A stretch of 64,000 nucleotides of DNA from Fusibacter sp. 3D3 (GCF_001748365.1 NZ_BDHH01000006.1:1-64000); one strand, 5' to 3'. Shown: positions 34,741-44,847, counted from the stretch's first letter. The notes: generated by a model not told the origin, from the sequence alone. Translations and numbers: made by a program.

Positions 34741-35271
34741 TTAATCTACAAATGCAAACACATGATCTATATTTCTAAAATAATCACCATAGTTAAGACC
34801 GTAGCCTACAATAAACTTGTCTGGAATTTCAAATCCTACATAATCAGGCTGATAAGGCGTTTTTCTTCTTGACGGTTTATCTAATAAAACACAAGACTTA
34901 ATGCTCTTTGGATTTCGTGCACCTAAAATTTCAATAATACCAGTCATTGTCAATGCCGAATCCGTAATGTCATCTACAACCAGCACATCATACTCTGTTA
35001 AATCAACCTTTATATCTTGAACAACCTTGAGTTTACCTGTTGTCTCTTCTCCATGTTCATAACTTGATGTCGTCATAAATTCTATTCTTACAGGTAAATC
35101 AATTTTTCTGACTAAATCTGCAGTAAATATAAAGCTTCCCTTTAAAAGTGAGATGACTAATAAATGCTTGTTTTCATATGCTTTTGTAAGTTCTGCTCCA
35201 AGTTCAGAAACGCGGTTTTCAATAACTGCCTTCGATAGTAAAACTTCACGTCTCTTATTTTCAATACTCAT
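34741..35271 (-). CDS. hpt: hypoxanthine-guanine phosphoribosyltransferase
   Basis: The 176-residue enzyme salvages hypoxanthine and guanine with PRPP. The PRPP motif reads VLVVDDITDSALTM, close to the usual VxxVEDIxDTGxTL but with Ser-Ala in place of Thr-Gly. The N-terminal ISLLKGSFIFTADLVRKI and the C-terminal PDYVGFEIPDKFIVGYGLNY (substrate binding and dimer region) are standard. The ATG follows gggaggtact. Confidence 0.95.
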   Translation of the reverse strand: MSIENKRREVLLSKAVIENRVSELGAELTKAYENKHLLVISLLKGSFIFTADLVRKIDLPVRIEFMTTSSYEHGEETTGKLKVVQDIKVDLTEYDVLVVDDITDSALTMTGIIEILGARNPKSIKSCVLLDKPSRRKTPYQPDYVGFEIPDKFIVGYGLNYGDYFRNIDHVFAFVD

Positions 35272-35449
35272 TTAGTACCTCCCAGACTTTTCAATTATAA
35301 ACACTATTTTATACCAGCACGCTACTTTTTTCAAGTTCGTATTATGCCCTTGATTCATTACATTTATTTAACCTCTTGACGCGCTAAATAGATTGCTTAT
35401 GTCCCGCCTAATTTAGTACAATTAAACTATCAAGTTTTAGGGGGAAAGT

Positions 35450-36622
35450 ATGGAGCATAATACAAAACAGAAAAAGGCGGTTACACTTGAAACTTTTGTT
35501 TTTCTCATTATTTCAGGTGTTTTTTTTGGGTATCTTTCAATGGTGATGGGCATTGATAAGATGTTCAACACCATAATGAACACAGCACATTATTTATTAA
35601 TTGATGTTGTGTTTTTTATTATGGCGATTGCTGTTCTTGCGGGCGCATTTGCGGCTTTGTTATCAGAATTTGGGGTTGTTGCACTTATTAATAAGATTAT
35701 TTCGCCCATAATGAAACCGCTTTATGATTTACCAGGGGCGGCTTCAATAGGCATGATTACCACTTATCTGTCGGATAATCCCGCCATTATTTCATTGGCA
35801 AAGGACGCGGGTTTTAAGAAGTATTTTAAAGATTATCAACTTCCAACGCTCTGTAATCTGGGGACTGCATTTGGTATGGGTTTAATTTTAACCACCTATA
35901 TGCTTGGATTAGGCGATGGCGTAGAATACCTAGCACCTGTTCTAATTGGTAATTTAGGTGCAATCATTGGCAGCATTGTCAGCGTTCGAATCATGATGAA
36001 ATTTTCAAAGCAATACTATAATATTCAAACCCCAAAAAAAGACAAAGAGCCTGTTATTGACGATCTCAATTTATTGCGTGATGTTCGAATCGGCAATACT
36101 TTTGAGCGTGTTCTTGACGCCACATTAGAAGGTGGAAAGACAGGCGTAGAATTGGGACTTTCCATTATTCCAGGGGTTGTCATTATTTGTACTCTCGTGA
36201 TGATCTTCACTTTTGGTCCAGCGGGTTACGAAAACGGTATCGCTATTTATACGGGGGCAAAAAAAGAAGGCGTTGCATTGTTTCCTAAAATTGGCGCATT
36301 GCTGAGCCCCATTTTAACACCACTCTTTGGGTTTAAGAGTCCAGAAGCGATTGCATTTCCAATAACGTCTCTTGGTTCTGTCGGCGCCGCTATGGCACTT
36401 GTAAAAGACTTCATTGCACATGATCTTATAGGCCCGAATGATATTGCTGTTTTCACAGCGATGGGGATGTGTTGGAGCGGCTATTTGAGCACTCATGTGG
36501 GTATGATGGATGCCCTTAATGTTCGAAAATTAGCTTCTAAAGCGATTCTTTCACATACAATCGGTGGCTTAATTGCAGGCATATCTGCCCATTACATTTT
36601 CTTGTTATTCTCAATGCTATAA
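35450..36622 (+). CDS. Gate-domain membrane protein (CD0519/CD1768-like)
   Basis: A 390-residue protein with about ten membrane helices and two nucleoside-recognition (Gate) type halves: residues 50-180 (GAFAALLSEFGVVALINKIISPIMKPLYDLPGAASIGMITTYLSDNPA) and 225-385 (with GVVIICTLVMIF and KSPEAIAFPITSLGSVGAAMALV). This matches clostridial membrane proteins related to SpmA/YjiH. A transport role is possible but unproven. A ggggg site precedes the ATG, and a terminator follows at 36663. It stands alone. Confidence 0.75.
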   Translation: MEHNTKQKKAVTLETFVFLIISGVFFGYLSMVMGIDKMFNTIMNTAHYLLIDVVFFIMAIAVLAGAFAALLSEFGVVALINKIISPIMKPLYDLPGAASIGMITTYLSDNPAIISLAKDAGFKKYFKDYQLPTLCNLGTAFGMGLILTTYMLGLGDGVEYLAPVLIGNLGAIIGSIVSVRIMMKFSKQYYNIQTPKKDKEPVIDDLNLLRDVRIGNTFERVLDATLEGGKTGVELGLSIIPGVVIICTLVMIFTFGPAGYENGIAIYTGAKKEGVALFPKIGALLSPILTPLFGFKSPEAIAFPITSLGSVGAAMALVKDFIAHDLIGPNDIAVFTAMGMCWSGYLSTHVGMMDALNVRKLASKAILSHTIGGLIAGISAHYIFLLFSML

Positions 36623-36662
36623 ACCACATTCAACTTTATAATTTCAATGCAATTTTAATATA

Positions 36663-36706
36663 AAATACCAGCCCATTAACGCTGAAGCGCCATGGCTGGT
36701 ATTTTT
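36663..36706 (+). terminator. terminator after the Gate-domain gene
   Basis: aaataccagcc and ggctggtattt arms enclose a small cgct/agcg hairpin, followed by a T run on both strands' 3' sides. Confidence 0.8.
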
Positions 36707-36790
36707 ATGCCATACCTTGTGAATATCAATTTTTTTGTAGATATTCTCCAAAAAATGAGCTTGCTCTTTAATTTATAATGAATTTTGCTT

Positions 36791-36928
36791 CTATTCCATT
36801 TTATTTTTGTGAATGCGATTTAATTTCCGATTGATATCTTTTAGATTCAAAAGAATCTGATTTAGCGTATACTGAATTGAAATCAAAATCACAAAGAAAA
36901 AAATAATGGCAATAATATCAAACTTCAA
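36791..36928 (-). CDS. 45-residue single-pass membrane peptide (small unlisted gene)
   Basis: A TTG start at 36928 is preceded, six bases upstream, by a perfect aggagg (36935-36940). The 45-residue product begins KFDIIAIIFFFVILISIQ, a single membrane helix, followed by a polar, basic tail ending RKLNRIHKNKME. The stop is tag at 36791. It starts 21 bases after the stop of the polysaccharide deacetylase lipoprotein, on the same strand, so they are probably cotranscribed. No family is recognised; such peptides often regulate membrane complexes, but this is a guess. Confidence 0.7.
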   Translation of the reverse strand: MKFDIIAIIFFFVILISIQYTLNQILLNLKDINRKLNRIHKNKME

Positions 36929-36948
36929 AAGTGACCTCCTTTTTGTCA

Positions 36949-38121
36949 TTACTCTGCTTCTAGTTCGTAAAAGTAAAGTTCTTTCTCCCCTATTTTATCG
37001 GCATCAATTAGATCACTATATTCTGCCGGAACAGAAATCCGTTCGGGATTACCATCACTGATAAAACGTTTAGAGGGTGACTTCACATAATTATCTAACC
37101 ACCATGTCAACTGCATTTCACCATCACCACTCTGAACTCTATTCACATATCTATAATTATACTGAACATGATATATTGGATAATAAGGCTTCCACCCCAC
37201 TGCTAAGATTGCCTTATTTTCATAATAATAGCCCTCATATTGGCCTGAATCAATATAGGCTCTAAGATTATCACCTTCTGGACGCTTTCCAAATGGCAAT
37301 GCCAAGGTATCCATAGTGACCAATGGGTTTAGTTCATGATATAAAGCGGCATTTTTTCCAAGTGCAGTTTGAATGCTTTTTGCGTCAAGCGTTGACAAAT
37401 CTTCATGTGAAAAAGTATGATTTCCAATTTCATAACCGTTTTCAAGCAAGTAAGTTAATTTCTGGTCTAAGTATTCTGACTGACCAAAAGCATTGCCATA
37501 ATTGAGATAGAATATTGCGTTTCTTCCAAATCCGGGATGTGTCTTTGAAAATTCATCCACAATGCCTACAACACAGTCTGGATCGATTGTCAATTGCCCC
37601 TCATTTTCAATATAATTAAAGTTGGTAATATGACCATCATCAAAAGTCAATACAACTGGTGTATAACCCGATTCTGTCGTTATATTATTTTCAATATAAT
37701 CTTGCATCGATATGGTTCTAAAGCCCATATCATACAATCTTTCTAAATCGTGCTTAAAACTTTCAACCGTTCTACCATAATCGGTATTCTTTTCACCTAA
37801 ATTATGATACATGATCACCATAATTTCTTTACTCTCATCTGGTTTAACCAATTGATAATCCACTTCACTTGCAGCTGAATCCGTATTTTCAGGTTCAGTT
37901 GCCTCGACTTCACCTAATTCTTCTGCTGCAACCGTTTCTTCTGTTACCTCTGGCACTACTACATCTTCTATTTCAGATGCTTCTGCAGATTCTGTGTCCA
38001 ATTGATTTTGCTCACCTGAATCTGTCTTTAAATCGGTTGAAGCTGTTTGAGCAGTGGTGCAACCGACTAATATAAGTGTTATTAAAAGCATAACCATTAC
38101 TAATTTGTTAATTGATTTCAT
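36949..38121 (-). CDS. polysaccharide deacetylase lipoprotein (NodB domain)
   Basis: A 390-residue extracytoplasmic lipoprotein. The signal peptide ends in the lipobox LVGC (Cys21), then a Glu/Thr/Ser-rich linker of about 85 residues precedes the deacetylase domain. NodB motifs are visible: EIMVIMYHN, LTFDDGH (metal-binding Asp), and NHTFSHEDLS (His-x4-His). It would remove acetyl groups from a cell-wall or capsular polysaccharide on the outer face of the membrane. A small membrane peptide gene follows directly. Confidence 0.9.
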   Translation of the reverse strand: MKSINKLVMVMLLITLILVGCTTAQTASTDLKTDSGEQNQLDTESAEASEIEDVVVPEVTEETVAAEELGEVEATEPENTDSAASEVDYQLVKPDESKEIMVIMYHNLGEKNTDYGRTVESFKHDLERLYDMGFRTISMQDYIENNITTESGYTPVVLTFDDGHITNFNYIENEGQLTIDPDCVVGIVDEFSKTHPGFGRNAIFYLNYGNAFGQSEYLDQKLTYLLENGYEIGNHTFSHEDLSTLDAKSIQTALGKNAALYHELNPLVTMDTLALPFGKRPEGDNLRAYIDSGQYEGYYYENKAILAVGWKPYYPIYHVQYNYRYVNRVQSGDGEMQLTWWLDNYVKSPSKRFISDGNPERISVPAEYSDLIDADKIGEKELYFYELEAE

Positions 38122-38199
38122 AATACCTCCTAGATGTCTTCTCCTTTTGTCACACTACCATTATATAATGAAACATTCGTTATATAAACGTTTTTTGTT

Positions 38200-38227
38200 T
38201 TGATATATGCCTATTTTGTGCTATACT
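38200..38227 (+). promoter_or_regulatory. sigma-A promoter of the DUF4364 gene
   Basis: ttgata and tatact are separated by 16 bases, 32 bases upstream of the TTG start. Confidence 0.6.
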
Positions 38228-38259
38228 AATTTTTGTAACATCATTTTAGGAGGCATACC

Positions 38260-38796
38260 TTGCTTAACCAAACATCCGATCAACAATTAAAATCTAAGAT
38301 TATCATTTTATATACGATTAATCAATTTTCCGTCCCCCTTACAAATCAACAATTAACGGATTTCATCTTAGAACATGATATCATGAATTATTTTGATTTG
38401 CAGCAATTTCTAACGGATTTAGTTGAATCCTCCATGTTAGAATACAGTACAAGTGAAGGCGAAAATTACTATATCATCACTGAAAGTGGTAAAAATATAC
38501 TTGAACTCTTCTCGGATAGAGTCTCTCAGTCTCTGCGCAGAAAAATGAATGACAGTGTCGATTCTAAAAAAAAGTCTTTTGTGATCAAAACGAATGTCAC
38601 TGCGGACTATTTTAAAGAAGATGATAATGATTACGTTGTCCATTTAACCGTTAAAGAAGGTATTTATACTTTAATGGATATTAAAGTAAATGTCGTTTCC
38701 AATAAACATGCGAAGCAGATTTGTGAGAATTGGGAGAAAAAAGCTCAATATTTATATGGCGATATAATGAATCGTTTAGTGGATGATACAGATTAA
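38260..38796 (+). CDS. DUF4364 family protein (winged-helix-like)
   Basis: A 178-residue protein. Residues 1-85 look like a winged helix (KSKIIILYTINQFSVPLTNQQLTDFILEHDIMNYFDLQQFLTDLVESSMLEY..ENYYIITESGKNIL) and the remainder forms strands typical of the DUF4364 family found in Clostridia. DNA binding is inferred; targets are unknown. The TTG start has taggagg six bases upstream. Confidence 0.8.
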   Translation: MLNQTSDQQLKSKIIILYTINQFSVPLTNQQLTDFILEHDIMNYFDLQQFLTDLVESSMLEYSTSEGENYYIITESGKNILELFSDRVSQSLRRKMNDSVDSKKKSFVIKTNVTADYFKEDDNDYVVHLTVKEGIYTLMDIKVNVVSNKHAKQICENWEKKAQYLYGDIMNRLVDDTD

Positions 38797-38909
38797 TCTG
38801 TATCTTTTTTATTATATATCATTAGTTTTCGTCCAGCTTTCTTGTTTATCTTATGGTAAAATAGAGTAATAGCATTAAATTTGATTGATATTTCAAAATG
38901 GAGGTCACC

Positions 38910-40763
38910 ATGAATTTTAGTAAAAAAATAATGAGTTTGGTTTTATTTAGCTCCCTTATATTTACACAATTTCCAACTTATGCTCAAACCGAAACCGTTA
39001 AAATAAATTTACCAACGTTTCCAATTACAATTAACGCTCTTGAAATTGATAATAGCAGGCTTGAGTATCCGCTAATCGTTTACAATAACATTACCTACTT
39101 TCCAATGACATATGAATTTTCAAAAGGACTTGGTTTAAAGCTCAATTACACCATGGCAGAAGGCTTAACAATTGCTTATGCTGCTGCCAATTCAAATGCA
39201 TTCACGGTAAACTATCTTGATAGTGCCCCAGTTTCAAGGGATACTGCTGCGCAGCTCCCTTCGTATCCTATTAAAGTCAATAATGTCATTATAAAAAACG
39301 ACGCTGAGGTCTATCCGCTTTTAAATTATAAGGGTATTTCTTATTTTCCACTTACATGGCGTTTTGTCGTGGAAGATTTTGGATGGCAATATGCATTTGA
39401 TACACGTAAAGGTCTTAACATAAAAGTTTCCAATGTCAGTTCGACTTCAAAGCAACCCGCCACTTTTACGGACACTTTAAAGAGCGATGAAACAATTGAA
39501 AGTTCACCTCTTATTGTAACTTCTGATGTTGTCCTCAACGCACTTGATTATTCGGTTAAATTGCCTAAAAAGTTTAATATATACGACAGTTTAGGATCCG
39601 ATGTCAAATCACTTTTTGTTAGAGATCAAGGCAATTCAAGCACTTGCTGGGCATTTGCTGCGAATACACTCTTTGAACTCTCTCTTGCCACACAGCATCA
39701 TGTTTACCTTGATTTTTCTGAAGATCACTTGGTTTTGAATGCGCCCATTAAAGTCGATTATGATTCTGGGGGCTACATTGGTGTTGCCAGCGCTTATTAT
39801 AATAACTGGATAGGACCAATCGTTGATCCAACGGATACCTTTGGTGATGGCAAAGTCAATAACAATTTAAAACCTGAATATGTTATTTCGGATTTTATTG
39901 AAATTGAAAATAATTTAAATGAACTTAAATACGCCATTTACAAATATGGTGCAGCACAATCTTCTATTGGTTATAATGACGAAAAAATTTATTACAACCA
40001 AAAGACTTACGGCTTTTACAATTACAATCCGGACTCTGATCCTACTCACGATATCGTCATCGTCGGTTGGGATGATTCTTATTCTAAAGATAATTTTAAT
40101 TTTAAACCCAAAACTGACGGTGCCTTCATTGCACAAAATAGTTGGGGTGATAATTGGGGAGAACAAGGTATATTCTACGTTTCTTATGAAGATGTTCATA
40201 TTAACGAAAAAGCGACACTGATCACTTCAATTTCAAAACGCAAAGAAAATCAGAAACAATATTACTATGACAATACGGGGGTTACACATTTTGAAGGCTA
40301 CTCAGACACTTACCAAGTAACTGGCTTAAATGTCTTTAAATCAAGTCTTGCTCAAAAAAATGTTTCTGAATATCTGACTTCTATTGGTTTTTATACCAAT
40401 TCAAAAGATGTTAAATTTATGATTTCATATGCTAATAAAGCTGTTCCTGAATCTACTTATTTAGAGCTTACAGAGATAGCATCTGGTACTGCTGCATTGC
40501 CAGGTTATCACACTTTAACCTTAGATAAGCCACTAAAACTTTCTCCAAACCAAGCCTTTTCAATTGCGGTCACTTATCAAAATGATGAAACCATTTTCTT
40601 GGTGCCGCTTGAGTCCCCCTATCCAGATATAGAATACACCATAACGGGCAATCTAAATGAAAGCTATATATCGCCGGACCCAGACTATTACGGCTTTACA
40701 GATATCGGTGAGGAACGTGAGAATTCTAATGTGGGGATACGCATTATCACAGAATTCAAGTAA
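38910..40763 (+). CDS. secreted papain-like cysteine protease with stalk repeats and lectin-like domain
   Basis: A 617-residue secreted protein. A signal peptide (residues 1-26) precedes two tandem beta-rich repeats of the copper-amine-oxidase-N/stalk type (about 33-100 and 115-172; each with YPL...ITYFP). The C1A peptidase domain covers 230-430 with catalytic C246 (GNSSTCWAFA), H380 (HDIVIVGW) and N410 (AQNSWGDNWGEQGIF). The C-terminal ~185 residues resemble the lectin-like domain of clostridial C1 proteases. All catalytic residues are present, so activity on extracellular or surface proteins is likely. The ATG at 38910 has gaggtca upstream; the earlier ATG overlaps the binding site. Confidence 0.88.
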   Translation: MNFSKKIMSLVLFSSLIFTQFPTYAQTETVKINLPTFPITINALEIDNSRLEYPLIVYNNITYFPMTYEFSKGLGLKLNYTMAEGLTIAYAAANSNAFTVNYLDSAPVSRDTAAQLPSYPIKVNNVIIKNDAEVYPLLNYKGISYFPLTWRFVVEDFGWQYAFDTRKGLNIKVSNVSSTSKQPATFTDTLKSDETIESSPLIVTSDVVLNALDYSVKLPKKFNIYDSLGSDVKSLFVRDQGNSSTCWAFAANTLFELSLATQHHVYLDFSEDHLVLNAPIKVDYDSGGYIGVASAYYNNWIGPIVDPTDTFGDGKVNNNLKPEYVISDFIEIENNLNELKYAIYKYGAAQSSIGYNDEKIYYNQKTYGFYNYNPDSDPTHDIVIVGWDDSYSKDNFNFKPKTDGAFIAQNSWGDNWGEQGIFYVSYEDVHINEKATLITSISKRKENQKQYYYDNTGVTHFEGYSDTYQVTGLNVFKSSLAQKNVSEYLTSIGFYTNSKDVKFMISYANKAVPESTYLELTEIASGTAALPGYHTLTLDKPLKLSPNQAFSIAVTYQNDETIFLVPLESPYPDIEYTITGNLNESYISPDPDYYGFTDIGEERENSNVGIRIITEFK

Positions 40764-40778
40764 TACAAAGCAATTGAA

Positions 40779-40822
40779 AAAGACCAACCACAAATATCGA
40801 TTAAAATTGTGGTTGGTCTTTC
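40779..40822. terminator. bidirectional terminator between protease gene and folC
   Basis: aaagaccaaccacaa and ttgtggttggtcttt are perfect 15-base arms with T and A runs on the two flanks; the converging genes both end here. Confidence 0.9.
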
Positions 40823-40825
40823 ATT

Positions 40826-42130
40826 TTATGGCATCATTTTGAGAAGTTTTGTGCGGACTTCTCCAATCATATAAAGCGATCCAAAGTAGATCATAATCCC
40901 TAACGACGCTTTATGAGCTTCTGCATAATTTACAGCATTTTCAATTTGATCATCTACATAGAGAATCTCTATGTGATCATATGCTTTAAGCTTATCTGCA
41001 AGGCACTCGGCTGACATGGCTCTAGGATTATTAGGTTTAGTTACAATAACCCTTTGAATATAAGGACAAATTTCACTTAACATGCCCTCGATATCCTTAT
41101 CTTCTAGTATCCCTACAATTGCGGTTATTTTCTCTCCCTGAAACAGTGTTCGAATGGCATCACGGAGCCCTTTTATCCCATGAGGATTATGAGCGCCATC
41201 AATAATCGTTAATGGAGATTCTCTAAGGACTTCTAAGCGCCCCATCCACCTTGTCGTATTAATGCCCTTCACAAGCGTTTCTGCTTTCCAATTAAATCCA
41301 TGAATTGTTTTCAGCACTTTTAGAACTTCAATCGCCACTACCGCATTCTGCATTTGATATGGCGCGATCATTTTAAGTGTATATTGAATCCCTTCATACC
41401 TAAAAGTCAATCCGCCTATGATATCTTCAACCATCTGAGCCTGATCAACAGGTGCCATTATAAGTTCATTGCATTTTTCTTTACAAATCTTGCGAATCAC
41501 AGCCATTGCTTCTACTGACTGCGGGTGACAAATGGTAACCCCATTTTCTTTGATTATGCCGCCTTTCACCGCTGCTATTTGCGCTAGTGTTGTTCCTAAA
41601 TACTCTGTATGGTCTAGAGCTAAAGGCGTTATAACAGATATCAAAGGCGTTTCAATTACATTGGTTGCGTCAAGACTTCCCCCTAGCCCCACCTCAAGAA
41701 CCACAATATCACATTGATGTTTTTGATAATAGAGCATTGCAATTGCTGTGACCACTTCAAATTCGGACGGATGATTACGGCCGTCTCTTACCATGGATTC
41801 GATCCCTACCTTCACCTCACCTACGAGTTCTGCAAGTTCATCATCCGAAATATAAATACCATCAATTCTCATGCGTTCATTGAAGATTTCAATATAGGGA
41901 GATGTGTAGAGTCCTGTTTTATAGCCAGCTTCAGTCAACACATTTGCTATAAAAGAGCACGTTGACCCTTTGCCATTTGTACCCGCAACATGTACGAATT
42001 TAAGTCGTTTTTGAGGATTATCTAATTTACCGAGCAAATAGCGAATATTTTCAAGCCCCAGTTTTATACCAAATTTATGAGTCCCGTGAATATAGGACAG
42101 TGCTTCATCAATTGTCATCTTTATTTTCAT
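40826..42130 (-). CDS. folC: folylpolyglutamate synthase / dihydrofolate synthase
   Basis: The 434-residue Mur-ligase-family enzyme adds glutamate to dihydropteroate and folates with ATP. Motifs include the P-loop VHVAGTNGKGSTCSFIANVL, the VLEVGLGGSLDATNVI segment, PLALDHTEYLGTTLAQIAAVKGGIIKE and the C-terminal IDGAHNPHGIKGL. It lies 43 bases downstream of valS on the same strand; such a valS-folC linkage is common in Firmicutes, so the T-box at 45388 may also affect it. Confidence 0.96.
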   Translation of the reverse strand: MKIKMTIDEALSYIHGTHKFGIKLGLENIRYLLGKLDNPQKRLKFVHVAGTNGKGSTCSFIANVLTEAGYKTGLYTSPYIEIFNERMRIDGIYISDDELAELVGEVKVGIESMVRDGRNHPSEFEVVTAIAMLYYQKHQCDIVVLEVGLGGSLDATNVIETPLISVITPLALDHTEYLGTTLAQIAAVKGGIIKENGVTICHPQSVEAMAVIRKICKEKCNELIMAPVDQAQMVEDIIGGLTFRYEGIQYTLKMIAPYQMQNAVVAIEVLKVLKTIHGFNWKAETLVKGINTTRWMGRLEVLRESPLTIIDGAHNPHGIKGLRDAIRTLFQGEKITAIVGILEDKDIEGMLSEICPYIQRVIVTKPNNPRAMSAECLADKLKAYDHIEILYVDDQIENAVNYAEAHKASLGIMIYFGSLYMIGEVRTKLLKMMP

Positions 42131-42173
42131 TTTTACGCCTCGATTTTCGTTATATGATGCTCATGATAAAAAT

Positions 42174-44813
42174 TTAAAGTTTTTTTGCGATAGCTTCTAT
42201 ACGCTCGTTCACAGTATTTAACATTTCAGCAAATTTTAATTGTTTTGCCTTTTCTTCTTCAAGGAGTTCAGGAGGTGCCTTTTTTACAAACCCTTCATTG
42301 GAAAGTTTTTTAGCCACTCGATCCACTTCGGATTCTAACTTGCTTTTTTCTTTTTTGAGACGTTCCATTTCTTTTTCAAAGTCAATGAGATCCGCAAGTG
42401 GCAAAAAGAGCTCTGCACCATAAACCACTGTTGAAACCGCATCTTCTGGTACTTCAGATTTATCATGAATTAAAGTCACTTCAGAACAGGATGCAAGCGT
42501 CATCAAATATGCTGCATTTTCAAGCAATTGATTACCCACTTCTGCATCAGATGCCACGATCATACACTTTGCTTTACGCGATGGCACAACGTCCATCTCT
42601 GCTCTCACATTTCTAAGATTTTTTATAGCCTCCATGACGCGTTCCATTTGCTTTTCAGAAGCACCATCTAGCCATTTTTCATCTTGAACTGGCCATTGAT
42701 CTGTTACAAGCAAGGTGTTTGTACTTGGCATATGCATCCATATTTCTTCCGTAATAAAGGGCATAAAAGGATGTAATAATCTCAAAATATCTTTAAGAAC
42801 TGTTACCAAGACTTTTTGTACGGTTTGCTTTTCAATCTGATCCTCGCCATAAAGTCTCTTCTTAGCAAGTTCGATATACCAGTCACAGTATTCATTCCAT
42901 GTAAATTCGTATATTTTATTCGCTGCAAGTCCAAGCTCAAATTTATCGAGACTTGTTGTGATATCTTGAGTCACTGTATTTAACCTTGAAAGAATCCATT
43001 TATCTGCAAGGGTTAAGACTTCGGCACCTGTAAGTGTCAAATCATTTTCCTCAAGCCCAGTAATGACAAACCTCGAAGCATTCCACAATTTGTTCGCAAA
43101 ATTCCGAGACGATTCAACCCTTTCGATCTGGAATTTCAAATCATTTCCAGGACTATTGCCTGTAGCAAGCATAAACCTGAGCGCATCGGCACCGTATTGA
43201 TCAATTATATCCAGCGGATCAACGCCATTACCTAGTGATTTACTCATTTTTCTACCTTGAGCGTCTCTGACAAGACCATGTAAGAACACATGCTCAAAAG
43301 GCACTTCACCCATCTCATCCAGTGCTGAGAAAACCATCCTGATGACCCAGAAGAAAATGATATCATATCCCGTTACAAGGACATTGGTTGGATAAAAGTA
43401 GTCGAGTTCAGGGGTTTTATCTGGCCACCCAAGTGTTGAAAAAGGCCACAGTGCTGAACTAAACCACGTATCGAGCACATCATCATCTTGTCTAAAGTGC
43501 GTCCCACCACATTTTGGGCAGACATCTGGCATTTCAGTGGCAACAACCATTTCAGGACAAGATTCACAATAGAATGCTGGAATCCTATGCCCCCACCAAA
43601 GTTGTCTGGAAATACACCAATCTCTGATATTTTCAAGCCAGTGCATGTAAACTTTCGTAAATCGATCTGGTACAATTTTGAGCGTATTATCTTTGATGAC
43701 GTCCATGGCAGGTCCTGCGAGTGGTGCCATTTGTACAAACCATTGATCTGATACTCTTGGCTCTATTACGGTATGACATCTGTAACAAGTGCCTACATTA
43801 TGTGCATGATCTTTTACCATGACAAGACAACCTTCTGCCTCAAGATCTTTAACGATTTCTTTTCGACAAGTATAGCGATCCATGCCTTGATATTTACCTG
43901 TATTTTCATTCATCGTTGCATCTTCATTAAAGATGTTGATCTGCTCCAAATGATGTCTCATACCGATCTCAAAATCATTTGGATCATGAGCTGGCGTCAC
44001 TTTTAAAGCCCCCGTTCCAACTTCAAGGTCAACATAATCATCCGCAATAATGGGCAGTTCTCGCCCTACAAGTGGCAATATGCAAGTCTTTCCAATGAGG
44101 TGTTTATACCTTTCGTCATTTGGATTTACAGCAACACCTGTATCTGCAATCATCGTTTCTGGTCGAGTTGTGGCAATTTCAAGCATTTCATCAGAGTCTT
44201 TAACGCTGTAATTGATATGATAAAAATGTCCTGGCTTCTCTTCATGCTCAACTTCTGCATCTGATAATGTCGTCTTACAATCAGGACACCAATTGATCAA
44301 ACGATTGCCTCTGTAGATGAGACCTTTATTGTAAAGTCTTATAAAGACTTCTGTAACCGCTTTGTTACACCCTTCATCCATTGTAAAACGCTCTTTATCC
44401 CAGTCACACGACGACCCTATTTTTTTCATTTGATTGACGATAATACGGCCATATTCATCACGCCATTCCCATGCACGTCTTAAAAATTCATCTCTACCGA
44501 GTTGATCTTTTGTAATACCTTCTTTTTCTTCAATACTTTTCAGAACTCTTACTTCTGTTGCAATACTCGCATGATCCGTACCTGGTAACCACAACGCTTC
44601 ATAGCCCTGCAATCTCTTCCATCTGATTAAAACATCTTGAAGGGTTTGATCAAGTGCATGTCCCATATGAAGTTGTCCTGTAATGTTTGGTGGCGGCAAT
44701 ACGATGGTATATGGCTCCTTTTCGGGATTTACCTTTGCCGTAAAACTTTTTTTTGCAATCCATTCATCATAAATTCGATCTTCAAAATCCTTCGGATTAT
44801 ATTTACTATCCAT
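42174..44813 (-). CDS. valS: valyl-tRNA synthetase
   Basis: The 879-residue class I synthetase has HIGH-type HMGH at 49-52 in PPPNITGQLHMGHALDQ, the CP1 editing domain (LEIATTRPETMIADTGVAVNP), the KMSKS motif at 522-526 and a C-terminal coiled coil (EKEMERLKKEKSKLESEVDRVAKKL), typical of ValRS. Zinc-ligand cysteines (CPKCGG and CYRCHT) are visible. It follows the GNAT gene by 34 bases. A T-box with a consensus promoter lies upstream of the GNAT gene and should control this operon according to valine tRNA charging. Confidence 0.98.
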   Translation of the reverse strand: MDSKYNPKDFEDRIYDEWIAKKSFTAKVNPEKEPYTIVLPPPNITGQLHMGHALDQTLQDVLIRWKRLQGYEALWLPGTDHASIATEVRVLKSIEEKEGITKDQLGRDEFLRRAWEWRDEYGRIIVNQMKKIGSSCDWDKERFTMDEGCNKAVTEVFIRLYNKGLIYRGNRLINWCPDCKTTLSDAEVEHEEKPGHFYHINYSVKDSDEMLEIATTRPETMIADTGVAVNPNDERYKHLIGKTCILPLVGRELPIIADDYVDLEVGTGALKVTPAHDPNDFEIGMRHHLEQINIFNEDATMNENTGKYQGMDRYTCRKEIVKDLEAEGCLVMVKDHAHNVGTCYRCHTVIEPRVSDQWFVQMAPLAGPAMDVIKDNTLKIVPDRFTKVYMHWLENIRDWCISRQLWWGHRIPAFYCESCPEMVVATEMPDVCPKCGGTHFRQDDDVLDTWFSSALWPFSTLGWPDKTPELDYFYPTNVLVTGYDIIFFWVIRMVFSALDEMGEVPFEHVFLHGLVRDAQGRKMSKSLGNGVDPLDIIDQYGADALRFMLATGNSPGNDLKFQIERVESSRNFANKLWNASRFVITGLEENDLTLTGAEVLTLADKWILSRLNTVTQDITTSLDKFELGLAANKIYEFTWNEYCDWYIELAKKRLYGEDQIEKQTVQKVLVTVLKDILRLLHPFMPFITEEIWMHMPSTNTLLVTDQWPVQDEKWLDGASEKQMERVMEAIKNLRNVRAEMDVVPSRKAKCMIVASDAEVGNQLLENAAYLMTLASCSEVTLIHDKSEVPEDAVSTVVYGAELFLPLADLIDFEKEMERLKKEKSKLESEVDRVAKKLSNEGFVKKAPPELLEEEKAKQLKFAEMLNTVNERIEAIAKKL

Positions 44814-44847
44814 ATATTTTTCTCCTCTATATTTTCTTATTTTAAGT

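Noticed and set aside
39915..40221. Opposing frames within the protease gene
   Set aside because: Both overlap the catalytic region of a clear C1A protease.
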